Positions 24,331 to 32,340 of a stretch of DNA of 42,962 nt are shown here, in pieces. Within the stretch, counting starts at the first letter, position 1. The number at the start of each line of letters is the position of its first letter. A model generated the notes under the pieces. That model had not been told where the DNA came from. It searched no databases and saw only the letters and a program-made list of their open reading frames with translations. The translations under genes and the position numbers were made by a program. This DNA comes from Bacillus thermotolerans (GTDB taxonomy: Bacteria; Bacillota; Bacilli; Bacillales; Domibacillaceae). Where the stretch lies: the NCBI RefSeq assembly GCF_000812025.2, contig NZ_JWJE02000033.1:1-42962 (forward strand), in the 5' to 3' direction.

Positions 24331-24886
24331 ACAGCGGCAAGCCTCCGAGCACACCATTGTATAATTTCATGCCGACAAGCGCTAGCAATACGACAAGCGT
24401 TGACCACGAAACAATTTGAAAAGCAATCAGACCGATCAAATTAGCTGGAGATAAGTTTTTACTTGTCTTATATACAAAGTAGACGAAATAGCCAATAGCT
24501 GTCAGCGCAAAAATAATAAGAATTCCCTTTATTGAGGAGAAGCTTATAAGTGAGAGCAGACCGCCAAGGAAGAAAATAATTGATCCGCTGCGAACAACTC
24601 TTAACAACTCACCTTCTGTATCCTTAGAGAAAAATAATAGAGACAGCTCATTCAGTGTATTGGCAATAACCTTCAATCCAGAAATGATAAAGAAAAACAA
24701 CATCATCAACGCAATTGTCATAGCTAGTTTCAACTCTGTTTCCGTAAACATCTCAAGCAGCCCTGTATATAAGCCAACCTGTTTAAAAAGAGAAACGGCA
24801 AGGCCTTGAGTGAATAAAGCAAAAGACAAACTAAACAATAAAATTGCTGCTAGAGGCAAATAGCCAGTTACGTAAGTATTTTTCAT
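24329..24886 (-). CDS. yufK: YufK-like DUF5366 integral membrane protein
   Basis: 185 residues from ATG 24886, the length of B. subtilis YufK; the frame is open 90 bp further upstream without a convincing start. Five to six hydrophobic segments: AAILLFSLSFALFTQGLAV, LAMTIALMMLFFFIISGL, SIIFFLGGLLSLISF, ILIIFALTAIGYFVYFVY and LIAFQIVSWSTLVVLLALVG. It sits between pbpD and mrp as in B. subtilis. Function not known to me. AGAGAGGG lies about 11 nt before the start. Confidence 0.8.
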   Translation of the reverse strand: MKNTYVTGYLPLAAILLFSLSFALFTQGLAVSLFKQVGLYTGLLEMFTETELKLAMTIALMMLFFFIISGLKVIANTLNELSLLFFSKDTEGELLRVVRSGSIIFFLGGLLSLISFSSIKGILIIFALTAIGYFVYFVYKTSKNLSPANLIGLIAFQIVSWSTLVVLLALVGMKLYNGVLGGLPL

Positions 24887-25123
24887 GAAGAATATACCCT
24901 CTCTTCCTTTCTTCCACTTTATTATGCAAGAGACGGCAAATAATGACAAGGGCTTTTTTCTCATTTTCAATAACAAGCAACATAATTTTCCATCAGGCTA
25001 TCAAAATATCAAAAATAAAATTTTTTTATTAGCTGGTTTGTCACGTTTCTACATATTTATTATCATTACCCGACTTTTCTGTTAGTTCGATTTTCAGACC
25101 ATGCATAATGCTTCTTTTTACGT
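24887..25123. other. AT-rich divergent spacer between yufK and the mrp promoter
   Basis: About 240 bp separating divergent transcription units. It should hold the yufK promoter on the minus strand. I see no inverted repeat or ORF with a ribosome binding site that I would defend. Confidence 0.4.
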
Positions 25124-25267
25124 TATAATGCTTTAGGAGGTATGAGATAGCGTGGTAAAGCGATAATACACATACAAATAATAAGCCGTGCACGCTGGCG
25201 GACGCCTCGTTATATACAGGTGTTCTTTTACTTTTTTTCGCACATATTCTTCAGGCTACGAGGAGGG
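25124..25267 (+). promoter_or_regulatory. mrp operon promoter and potentially structured 5' leader
   Basis: TATAAT at 25124-25129 (weak -35) would start transcription near 25136, leaving a leader of about 138 nt before mrpA. Helices visible: AGCGTG (25149-25154) / CACGCT (25191-25196), extended by a U-G pair; a small hairpin GGC-GGAC-GCC (25197-25206); and CCTCGT (25205-25210), which can pair with ACGAGG (25258-25263) that overlaps the mrpA ribosome binding site AGGAGGG (25261-25267). CCTC can also pair with GAGG near the 5' end (about 25137-25140), so two exclusive folds are possible. Candidate cis-regulatory RNA; I do not recognise a known class. Confidence 0.45.
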
Positions 25268-25273
25268 ATTTTT

Positions 25274-27688
25274 TTGTCTTTACTGCATTTAGCCATTTTT
25301 TCTCCTTTTTTAATGGCTATATTGGTTCCTTTATTCTATAAAGGGCTGAGAAAGATACATACTGGCTGGTTTGTCCTGATCCTGCCTATTGTATTGTTCG
25401 TGTATTTTCTGCAATTTCTGCCGGTCACTCGTGATAATGGAGTCTTCCAAAGGTCCTTTGACTGGATTCCATCGCTGGGCATTAGCTTCACCGCTTATGT
25501 CGATGGGCTTAGCTTATTGTTTGCTTTGCTTATTACCGGAATCGGGGCTCTCGTTGTTTTGTATTCCATTTTCTATTTATCGAAGGAAAGAGAAAGCCTT
25601 CACAATTTTTACGTCTATTTACTCATGTTCATGGGCGCGATGCTAGGTGTTGTTCTCTCAGATAACTTAATTACTCTGTATATGTTCTGGGAACTGACAT
25701 CCATTTCCTCTTTCCTGCTTATCGCCTATTGGTATGACCGGGACCGTTCACGTTATGGTGCTTTAAAGTCCATGCTCATTACCGTATTTGGCGGTTTAGC
25801 GATGCTAGGCGGCTTTCTGCTGCTTTCCATCATGGGTGATACCTTCAGCGTACGTGAGCTAATCGCTCAAGCCGACGTACTCAATAACCATCCACTTTTC
25901 TTATTTGCGATGATTCTCATTCTTTTAGGCGCCTTTACAAAATCAGCCCAATTTCCATTCTATATCTGGCTTCCAGATGCGATGGAAGCGCCTACTCCTG
26001 TCAGCGCTTACCTGCATTCAGCTACGATGGTAAAGGCCGGTATTTATTTAGTCGCCCGTCTGAGTGCAATCTTTGCTTTTTCAGAGTATTGGTTTTGGCT
26101 CGTTGGCGGTATTGGTATTTTCACCTTATTCTGGGGATCATTCAATGCGGTGAAACAAACCGACTTGAAAGGGATTCTGGCTTTCTCCACTGTGAGCCAG
26201 CTCGGCTTGATTATGTCACTTCTTGGTGCAGGAGCGATCGCCCTTCACTTTGAGGCACTGGATGATAACATCTACACAGCAGCAACGATTGCCGCTGTCT
26301 TTCACTTAATTAACCACGCTACGTTCAAAGGAAGCTTATTCATGGTCGTTGGCATTGTGGATCATGAAACCGGTACAAGGGACATCCGCAGGCTCGGCGG
26401 CTTAATGAGCTTCATGCCGATCACCTTTACCATTGCTATTATCGGCGCCTTTTCTATGGCAGGGCTTCCGCCTTTCAATGGGTTCTTAAGTAAGGAAATG
26501 TTCTTTACTGGTATGCTTCAGCTGCTCTCAGCAGATATTTTCAACCTGGAGACTTGGGGCCTCTTGTTCCCAGTACTCGCCTGGGTAGGAAGCGTATTCA
26601 CATTCATTTACAGCATGATTCTGGTATTTAAAACATTTACCGGGAAGTATCAGCCTGAAAAACTTGAGAGAAAGCCACACGAAGCACCATTCGGCATGCT
26701 TATTTCGCCAATCGTACTGGCGGCGCTCGTTGTGCTGTTCGGTCTTTTCCCGAATTTGCTGTCGTACAGCTTAATTCAGCCGGCAGCCGCAGCAATTATG
26801 CCTTCTATTGTACCTGCAGGCGAAGTGCTTGATGTCCACGTCTCTCATTGGCATGGCTTCTCTACTGAGCTATTCATGACCATTGGAGTAGTGGTTCTCG
26901 GTATACTCATGTATCTGACGTTGAATAAATGGATCCGGCTCTATAGCATATTCCCAGGAAAAGTTACATTAAATACGTTGTATGATACGGGCTTATATGC
27001 GTCCGAGCGCGGCTCTTATAATGTTACGAAAGCTTATATGAACGGGTCGATTCGTACGTATCTTATTTACATCTTTGTCTTCTTTATTGGAATTCTCGGG
27101 TTTACACTTTGGAACAAAGATGCCTTTACAGTCAGCACAGATAATCTCGCCCCAATTGGTGTGTATGAAATGGTTCTTTCAGCTGTTATCATAGCCGGTA
27201 CCATGGCTATTTTGGCAGCCAAATCAAGGTTGACTTCTATCATTGCTTTAGGAGCCGTCGGCTACACGGTGTCCTTGTTCTTTGTTATTTTCCGAGCACC
27301 GGATTTAGCTTTGACGCAGTTAGTCATTGAAACAGTCTCAGTCGCCTTGTTCCTGCTTTGCTTCTACCACTTGCCTCAGCTGAACCGCGACCAGGAGGGA
27401 AGACGATTTAAGCTCGGCAACTTAGCTGTAGCTCTTGGTGTGGGAACAATAGTAACCTTGATGGCTCTGTCTGCTCACAGCACAAAGCGCTTTGAATCTA
27501 TTTCTGAATACTACATTGCTAATACGTACGAAGAAGCTGCAGGCAAGAACATGGTTAACGTCATCCTCGTAGATTTCCGCGGATTCGATACATTATTCGA
27601 GATTTCTGTATTGGCTATTGCTGCACTTGGTATCTTCGGCATGATCAAACTGCGATTATCAAAGAAAGGAGAAGGAGCAGATGAATAA
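25274..27688 (+). CDS. mrpA: Mrp Na+/H+ antiporter subunit A
   Basis: 804 residues from TTG 25274, chosen because AGGAGGG lies 7 nt upstream and the protein then begins MSLLHLAIFSPF like B. subtilis MrpA; the frame is open to 25220. About 20 membrane helices: an NuoL-like core (conserved LMFMGAMLGVVLSDNLITLY, FWELTSISSFLLI, FPFYIWLPDAMEAPTPVSAYLHSATMVKAG, the Lys/His helices of the proton path) followed by a C-terminal extension related to MrpB (DUF4040 and MbhE-like parts: FRAPDLALTQLVIETVSVALF). Membrane subunit of the seven-gene hetero-oligomer; overlaps mrpB by 8 bp. Confidence 0.95.
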   Translation: MSLLHLAIFSPFLMAILVPLFYKGLRKIHTGWFVLILPIVLFVYFLQFLPVTRDNGVFQRSFDWIPSLGISFTAYVDGLSLLFALLITGIGALVVLYSIFYLSKERESLHNFYVYLLMFMGAMLGVVLSDNLITLYMFWELTSISSFLLIAYWYDRDRSRYGALKSMLITVFGGLAMLGGFLLLSIMGDTFSVRELIAQADVLNNHPLFLFAMILILLGAFTKSAQFPFYIWLPDAMEAPTPVSAYLHSATMVKAGIYLVARLSAIFAFSEYWFWLVGGIGIFTLFWGSFNAVKQTDLKGILAFSTVSQLGLIMSLLGAGAIALHFEALDDNIYTAATIAAVFHLINHATFKGSLFMVVGIVDHETGTRDIRRLGGLMSFMPITFTIAIIGAFSMAGLPPFNGFLSKEMFFTGMLQLLSADIFNLETWGLLFPVLAWVGSVFTFIYSMILVFKTFTGKYQPEKLERKPHEAPFGMLISPIVLAALVVLFGLFPNLLSYSLIQPAAAAIMPSIVPAGEVLDVHVSHWHGFSTELFMTIGVVVLGILMYLTLNKWIRLYSIFPGKVTLNTLYDTGLYASERGSYNVTKAYMNGSIRTYLIYIFVFFIGILGFTLWNKDAFTVSTDNLAPIGVYEMVLSAVIIAGTMAILAAKSRLTSIIALGAVGYTVSLFFVIFRAPDLALTQLVIETVSVALFLLCFYHLPQLNRDQEGRRFKLGNLAVALGVGTIVTLMALSAHSTKRFESISEYYIANTYEEAAGKNMVNVILVDFRGFDTLFEISVLAIAALGIFGMIKLRLSKKGEGADE

Positions 27689-28106
27689 TCCAAACAATGT
27701 GATTTTCCAGACGGCCAGCAAGGTTATCTTTTTCATCATTATCCTGTTCTCTATTCACCTGTTCTTCGCCGGTCATTATTACCCCGGCGGAGGCTTCATC
27801 GGTGGATTGATGACATCTGGAGCAATCGTGCTGCTGCTTCTTGCCTTTGATATTCAAACAGTAGCCAAGGGGTTCCCGGTAGATTATAAAATCGTTGTCG
27901 GTCTTGGTCTTCTGATTGCCATAGCTACGGCAGCCGGTGCAATGTTATTCAACGTTCCCTTCTTCACCCATGCATTTGGGGATGTATACCTCCCTATTCT
28001 CGGGGAAACGGGACTTCATACTGCCATGTTGTTTGACCTAGGGGTCTACCTAGTTGTTGTTGGCGTGACCATGACCATTATTCAAACGATAGGGGAGAGT
28101 GAGTAA
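27681..28106 (+). CDS. mrpB: Mrp antiporter subunit B
   Basis: 141 residues, four membrane helices. Contains the MrpB-family segment [19 protein letters not shown] (about 26-44) and an acidic/His-bearing loop [30 protein letters not shown]. Starts inside the end of mrpA (8-bp overlap) with AAAGGAGAAGGAG as the binding site, so it is translationally coupled. Part of the Mrp membrane complex. Confidence 0.95.
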   Translation: MNNPNNVIFQTASKVIFFIIILFSIHLFFAGHYYPGGGFIGGLMTSGAIVLLLLAFDIQTVAKGFPVDYKIVVGLGLLIAIATAAGAMLFNVPFFTHAFGDVYLPILGETGLHTAMLFDLGVYLVVVGVTMTIIQTIGESE

Positions 28107-28447
28107 TGGAGATATTAATGTCAATTCTCATTGGATTTTTATTCGCGAGCGCTGTATATTTAATGCTTTCTAAGAGCTTGCTTCGGATTATCGTTGGCAC
28201 CGGGCTGTTGAGCCACGGCGCCCATTTGCTGCTCATCACAATGGCAGGGTTAAAGAGAGGTGCCGCTCCCCTTCTTGGTGAAGAAGCAGCTTCCTATGTT
28301 GATCCCCTGCCGCAGGCTCTGATCCTGACAGCGATTGTCATTAGTTTCGGTATTACAGCCTTCTTCCTTGTTCTAGCTTATCGGGCTTATCAGGAATTAG
28401 GCACAGACAACACAGAAGAAATGAGAGGTAATGAAGCAAATGATTAA
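28106..28447 (+). CDS. mrpC: Mrp antiporter subunit C (NuoK-like)
   Basis: 113 residues, three membrane helices, homologous to NuoK of complex [28 protein letters not shown] and [30 protein letters not shown], the second being the highly conserved stretch of the family. Overlaps mrpB by 1 nt (TAATG) and mrpD at its end. Confidence 0.95.
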   Translation: MEILMSILIGFLFASAVYLMLSKSLLRIIVGTGLLSHGAHLLLITMAGLKRGAAPLLGEEAASYVDPLPQALILTAIVISFGITAFFLVLAYRAYQELGTDNTEEMRGNEAND

Positions 28448-29921
28448 CCTGTTAATTTTGCCCATTCTGATTCCTCTCGTTACTGCCACCTTGTTAATCA
28501 TTTTTTCTAAGTCAATTGCAGTGCAGCGGGTAATTTCTCTTATTTCTACCATAGGTACCTTTGCTGCCTCGATTGTGTTGATTTTAACGGTAAAGAATGA
28601 GGGTATTCAGACAGTGAACTTAGGCAGCTGGCAGGCACCATTTGGCATTACGCTGGTGTCTGATATGCTATCTGCCGTACTCGTAGCGACTTCGTCGCTT
28701 ATCGTATTATGTATTACCTTGTACTCCTTCCGTTCGATCGGCACAGCACGTGAACGATTCTACTATTATCCAATCGTTCAATTCCTGCTTGTCGGTGTAA
28801 ACGGCGCCTTTACAACAGGTGATATCTTTAACCTGTTCGTATTCTTTGAAGTGATGCTGATGTCTTCTTACGTATTAATCGTTATCGGCGGAACGAAGAT
28901 TCAGCTGCGGGAGTCAGTTAAATATATTCTCGTCAATATTATTTCCTCTGCCCTTTTCGTTATTGCAGTGGGGATGCTGTACTCAGTTGTCGGCTCCCTG
29001 AACATGGCGCACATTTCACAGCGGATCAGTGAAATCGGTCAATTGCCTATCTTGACTGTTCTAGCTGTCCTGTTCCTGATCGTATTCGGATTGAAGGGAG
29101 CGATTTTTCCGCTTTATTTCTGGCTTCCGGGCTCTTATTACGCCCCTCCTGTTCCGGTCCTTGCTTTGTTCGGCTCTCTGCTGACAAAGGTCGGTATTTA
29201 TTCGATTATGCGGAGCTACTCGCTATTCTTTTATGGCGACCAGGCGTTTACTCATGAGCTTCTCAGCATTCTGGCGATTATAACTGTGATTGTTGGCTGC
29301 ATCGGAGCCATTGCTTACTGGGATGTTAAGAAGATCATCATTTATAACATTATCGTAGCGGTCGGTGTGCTGCTCTTCGGCTTTTCGGTTGCAACGGAAG
29401 AATCCTACACAGGGACCATCTTCTATATCATTCATGATATGATCATTAAAGCGGCTCTCTTCCTGCTCATCGGTATCATGATTAAAATTACCGCTACGAG
29501 TGATTTGCGCCAGATGGGCGGATTGATTAAAAAGTATCCACTCGTCGGCTGGACCTTCCTGGTTGCCTGCTTTGCGCTTGCTGGGATTCCTCCGCTGAGC
29601 GGTTTTGTCGGCAAACTATTGATTGTACGGAGCGGCTTTGCCGAAGGACAATATATCGGTTCGATCATTGTTCTGTTATCGAGCCTTGTCGTTCTTTTCT
29701 CAGTAATCAAAATCTTTATGAATGGCTTCTGGAGAGCTCCAAAAGATTATCCTGGGGAAGAGAAGCAGCCTGTCCAGTTCCTGTGGGTGCCGGCAGCTAT
29801 CCTTGTGCTCGCCTCTGTTCTCTATGGGACAGGTGCAGAAGTGATGTACCCGATTATTTCACAAGCCAGTGATGCACTCGTCAACCCGACAATCTATATC
29901 GATGCAGTGTTAAAGGAGTAA
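28431..29921 (+). CDS. mrpD: Mrp antiporter subunit D (NuoM/N-like)
   Basis: 496 residues, about 14 membrane helices. Antiporter-like core with [18 protein letters not shown] (the helix-5 glutamate), [40 protein letters not shown] (the helix-7 lysine region) and [16 protein letters not shown]. Start could be ATG 28431 or ATG 28440: B. subtilis MrpD begins nearer the second, but the AGAGGT site (28422-28427) is close to the first; I kept the longer form. Overlaps mrpC by 17 bp. Confidence 0.93.
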   Translation: MKQMINLLILPILIPLVTATLLIIFSKSIAVQRVISLISTIGTFAASIVLILTVKNEGIQTVNLGSWQAPFGITLVSDMLSAVLVATSSLIVLCITLYSFRSIGTARERFYYYPIVQFLLVGVNGAFTTGDIFNLFVFFEVMLMSSYVLIVIGGTKIQLRESVKYILVNIISSALFVIAVGMLYSVVGSLNMAHISQRISEIGQLPILTVLAVLFLIVFGLKGAIFPLYFWLPGSYYAPPVPVLALFGSLLTKVGIYSIMRSYSLFFYGDQAFTHELLSILAIITVIVGCIGAIAYWDVKKIIIYNIIVAVGVLLFGFSVATEESYTGTIFYIIHDMIIKAALFLLIGIMIKITATSDLRQMGGLIKKYPLVGWTFLVACFALAGIPPLSGFVGKLLIVRSGFAEGQYIGSIIVLLSSLVVLFSVIKIFMNGFWRAPKDYPGEEKQPVQFLWVPAAILVLASVLYGTGAEVMYPIISQASDALVNPTIYIDAVLKE

Positions 29922-29927
29922 TGTCTT

Positions 29928-30404
29928 ATGGCTTTTCAAATTTTACTTAATTTCTTTTTAGCGTTTCTATGGATGTTTATCCAAGTATCCTTTGATGCAT
30001 CAACCTTTATTATCGGATATCTTCTTGGAGCGATTCTCTTGTACGGCATGCGCCGGTTCTTTAAAACAGAGTTTTACCTGCGCCGCGTTTTTGCAGTGAT
30101 CCGCTTAATTCTTCTGTTCTTTAAAGAATTGATTATGGCTAATATTGATGTACTCCGACTCATTTTGAGGCCAAAGCTCAATATCCAGCCAGGCATCTTC
30201 GCCTTGCCGACCGATTTGAAGAAAGACTGGGAAATCACTCTGTTATCCAGCTTAATTACATTAACGCCTGGTACGCTCGTCATAGACGTATCTGACGATC
30301 AAAAAATCTTATATGTGCATGCGATTGACTTGCCTGATGTTGAAGATGCCATTCACAGCATTAAAAACTCGTTTGAAAAAGCCATTAAGGAGGTGGGGCG
30401 CTGA
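29928..30404 (+). CDS. mrpE: Mrp antiporter subunit E
   Basis: 158 residues. N-terminal membrane segments (about 5-45 and 52-75) and a C-terminal soluble domain with the family sequence SSLITLTPGTLVIDVSDDQKILYVHAIDL. Begins 6 bp after mrpD with AAAGGAG upstream and overlaps mrpF by 1 nt. Confidence 0.94.
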   Translation: MAFQILLNFFLAFLWMFIQVSFDASTFIIGYLLGAILLYGMRRFFKTEFYLRRVFAVIRLILLFFKELIMANIDVLRLILRPKLNIQPGIFALPTDLKKDWEITLLSSLITLTPGTLVIDVSDDQKILYVHAIDLPDVEDAIHSIKNSFEKAIKEVGR

Positions 30405-30688
30405 TGCTTGAAACAGTTATGCAGGTGGCGCTCTTGGCTGTAGCGGTTTCCACGCTGGGGTTTACGTACCGGGTCATTGTTGGACCGACTGTACCCGACC
30501 GTGTTGTTGCCCTTGATGCAATTGGTGTAAACCTGGTAGCCATGTGCGGTATCTTGTCCATGCTGCTAAAAACCAATGCTTTCTTGGATGTTATTTTGCT
30601 TATTGGTATTTTAGCGTTCATCGGTACAGTGGCCTTCTCGAAGTTCTTAGAGAAAGGAGAGATTATTGAAAATGAACCTCGCCGTTGA
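30404..30688 (+). CDS. mrpF: Mrp antiporter subunit F
   Basis: 94 residues, three membrane helices. Contains the conserved TYRVIVGPTVPDRVVALDAI (about 21-40), including the Asp implicated in the family, and ILLIGILAFIGTVAFSKFLEKG. Starts by TGATG overlap with mrpE; GGAGGTGGGG precedes. Confidence 0.94.
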   Translation: MLETVMQVALLAVAVSTLGFTYRVIVGPTVPDRVVALDAIGVNLVAMCGILSMLLKTNAFLDVILLIGILAFIGTVAFSKFLEKGEIIENEPRR

Positions 30689-31022
30689 TCTCTTAATCTC
30701 CTTCTTTCTAATCATAGGCGCCTTTCTGAGCCTGGTTGCTGCCTTCGGAGTTATCCGCCTTCCCGATGTCTATACCCGCAACCATGCCGCCTCTAAAAGC
30801 TCGACGCTTGGCGTGATGTCCATCCTTCTGGGCTGTTTCTTATATTTCTATCTTGTAGAAGGGCATTTCAGCTCACGAGTCCTTCTAGGGTTCATCTTTC
30901 TCTTTATGACAGCGCCGGTAGCCGCTCACTTAATCAGCCGTGCAGCTTACAACTCTGGTGTTGGGCTTTCTAAAGAGAGCATACGGGACGATTTAAAGAA
31001 TAAGCCGCAAAAAAGCAAGTAA
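30672..31022 (+). CDS. mrpG: Mrp antiporter subunit G
   Basis: 116 residues from ATG 30672; a TTG two codons upstream (30666) is nearer the AAAGGAGAG site, so the start is not fully certain. Three membrane helices with the family motif VIRLPDVYTRNHAASKSSTLG (about 25-45) and FLFMTAPVAAHLISRAAY. It overlaps mrpF by 17 bp and closes the operon before a strong terminator. All seven Mrp subunits are present and uninterrupted. Confidence 0.94.
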   Translation: MNLAVDLLISFFLIIGAFLSLVAAFGVIRLPDVYTRNHAASKSSTLGVMSILLGCFLYFYLVEGHFSSRVLLGFIFLFMTAPVAAHLISRAAYNSGVGLSKESIRDDLKNKPQKSK

Positions 31023-31024
31023 AC

Positions 31025-31056
31025 CAAACCCCCAGCGAATCGCCGCTGGGGGTTTG
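31025..31056. terminator. Bidirectional terminator after mrpG
   Basis: A 13-bp perfect stem CAAACCCCCAGCG (31025-31037) / CGCTGGGGGTTTG (31044-31056) serves mrpG and the convergent gene ending at 31066. Confidence 0.85.
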
Positions 31057-31065
31057 ATTATGGGT

Positions 31066-31449
31066 TCAATTCTCATATAGCCTATCCTGTATACTGCCGT
31101 CTTCGCGGTGGATCACAAGAATTCCTTCCTGTTCCTGAACATGCTCTTTCGCCCGGTCAGACACTTCACTTTTTGTTTCACCCGCTGCAATGCTTGACTC
31201 GCTGCCCTCTTTCACAAGCTGCCATCCGTCACCATTTTCTTTTGGTTTCAGATGATAGACAGGACGTCCTTTGTCACTTCCCTGCCCTTCTCCGACAGCA
31301 TCGCGGGCCCGGTCGATTCCAATGGCGATAGACCTCCCTTCTGCATACCCCTCTTCTAGAAGGGCATTTGCTATTTCAATGGCTTTATTACGTACCTCCT
31401 CCGGCAAATTTTTCATTGATGCCGGGTAATCATTTTCGCTCCAAGGCAT
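31066..31449 (-). CDS. DUF2188-type small protein
   Basis: 127 residues. The N-terminal half (MPWSENDYPASMKNLPEEVRNKAIEIANALLEEGY) resembles short ChaB-like helical modules; the C-terminal half has the DUF2188 pattern: YHLKPKENGDGWQLVKEGSE, an alternation of SxxxTKxEVxxRAKEHVQEQEG and LVIHREDGSIQDR. No membrane segment. Such proteins are common small cytoplasmic proteins of unknown role. AGGAGGA precedes ATG 31449. It occurs as an insertion between mrpG and yuxO relative to B. subtilis. Confidence 0.75.
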   Translation of the reverse strand: MPWSENDYPASMKNLPEEVRNKAIEIANALLEEGYAEGRSIAIGIDRARDAVGEGQGSDKGRPVYHLKPKENGDGWQLVKEGSESSIAAGETKSEVSDRAKEHVQEQEGILVIHREDGSIQDRLYEN

Positions 31450-31507
31450 GCTTATTCCTCCTGCTTATTGATTACTCTTGCTTTTCCCTTTTACCCGGCA
31501 GAGGAAA

Positions 31508-31915
31508 CTATTTTTTCTTTGGCATGACAGCAACCGTGCAACGGGAAAGGCAAATGAGTGCGCCCTCTTCATCGCGAATATGAATTTCCCATACCATTGT
31601 TGTTCGCCCTTGGTGAGCGATCGTAGCGACAGCTGTTACCGTTCCTTCTCTTTTGGCTTTAATGTGATTCGCATTGATTTCCAGTCCAAAGCAAATTTCC
31701 TTCTCTTCATCAATTAAATAGGCCGTTCCTACGCTGGCAGCCGTTTCTGCTAAAGCAACCGAAGCACCGCCATGCAGGAATCCGTGCGGCTGACGGGTAC
31801 GTTCGTCGACAGGCATAGTCATAACAACCTTTCCTTTGCTTATCTCTACGAACTCCATTCCTAGCGAATGAGCTAATGTATTGGTCCTGTCCTTTAACAT
31901 TTGTTCTCGATCCAT
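31508..31915 (-). CDS. yuxO: Hotdog-fold thioesterase (YuxO/PaaI family)
   Basis: 135 residues from ATG 31915 (AAGGAGAGG 7 nt upstream; frame open to 31951). One PaaI-type hotdog domain: the catalytic loop HGFLHGGASVALAETAASVGTAYL (about 54-77) contains the HGG and Glu expected for acyl-CoA hydrolysis, followed by INANHIKAKREGTVTAVA and CLSRCTVAVMPKK. In B. subtilis yuxO lies between comA and mrp; comA and comP are absent here. Natural acyl substrate unknown. Confidence 0.87.
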   Translation of the reverse strand: MDREQMLKDRTNTLAHSLGMEFVEISKGKVVMTMPVDERTRQPHGFLHGGASVALAETAASVGTAYLIDEEKEICFGLEINANHIKAKREGTVTAVATIAHQGRTTMVWEIHIRDEEGALICLSRCTVAVMPKKK

Positions 31916-32023
31916 CTCCTGTCCTCTCCTTCCGTAGCATCCATACCTCATTCATTATATCCATTCCACCGAATGCGCTCAATTGTCTCATTCCTTTTCA
32001 ATGACCTTTACAAGCAATAAGAA

Positions 32024-32047
32024 AAGGCTTCCTAGTCAGGAAGCCTT
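32024..32047 (-). terminator. Terminator of the PY-rich peptide gene
   Basis: A 10-bp stem AAGGCTTCCT / AGGAAGCCTT with a 4-nt loop lies 5 bp after the stop; TTTTCTTATT follows on the minus strand. Confidence 0.8.
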
Positions 32048-32052
32048 CTCTG

Positions 32053-32244
32053 CTAATAGTGATAGTATGGTGGACGATGCGGCCGGTAGTAAGGCGGGTA
32101 TGGCCGATGGTAATAATAAGGCGGATAATAAGGCCGGTGACAGTAACCCGGCCGTGAAATGGCTCCGCCAATCAGCCCGCCGAGCAGCCCGCCGACGAAA
32201 GGTCCTCCAATTGGGAAGATACGCTCATCTCGGTACATTCTCAT
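32053..32244 (-). CDS. Small Gly- and Pro/Tyr/His-rich protein
   Basis: 63 residues. A glycine-zipper-like hydrophobic segment (IGGPFVGGLLGGLIGGAI, about 12-29) is followed by a tail made almost only of Pro, Tyr, His and Arg (from RPGYCHRPYYPPYYYH onward), with one Cys at 34. GGAGG lies 6 nt before ATG 32244 and a terminator follows, so it is probably translated. Such composition recalls spore-coat or surface-associated small proteins of bacilli, and Pro/His-rich tails can bind metals; both ideas are inference. I do not know a named homologue. Confidence 0.65.
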   Translation of the reverse strand: MRMYRDERIFPIGGPFVGGLLGGLIGGAISRPGYCHRPYYPPYYYHRPYPPYYRPHRPPYYHY

Positions 32245-32340
32245 ATAACCTCCTTTTTTTCTCTCTACTATGTACTATGCTCGGAAAGACAAAAAGGCAT
32301 GGGCTGCCGAAGAGCAGTCCATGCCTTGTTTCGTATCTTT

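Noticed and set aside
25135-25150. AGGAGG directly followed by ATG AGA TAG and a GTG 4-codon ORF in the mrp leader, as an uORF
   Set aside because: The AGGAGG sits at the expected transcription start and has no proper spacing; the ORFs are 2-4 codons. It is better explained as part of the leader structure.
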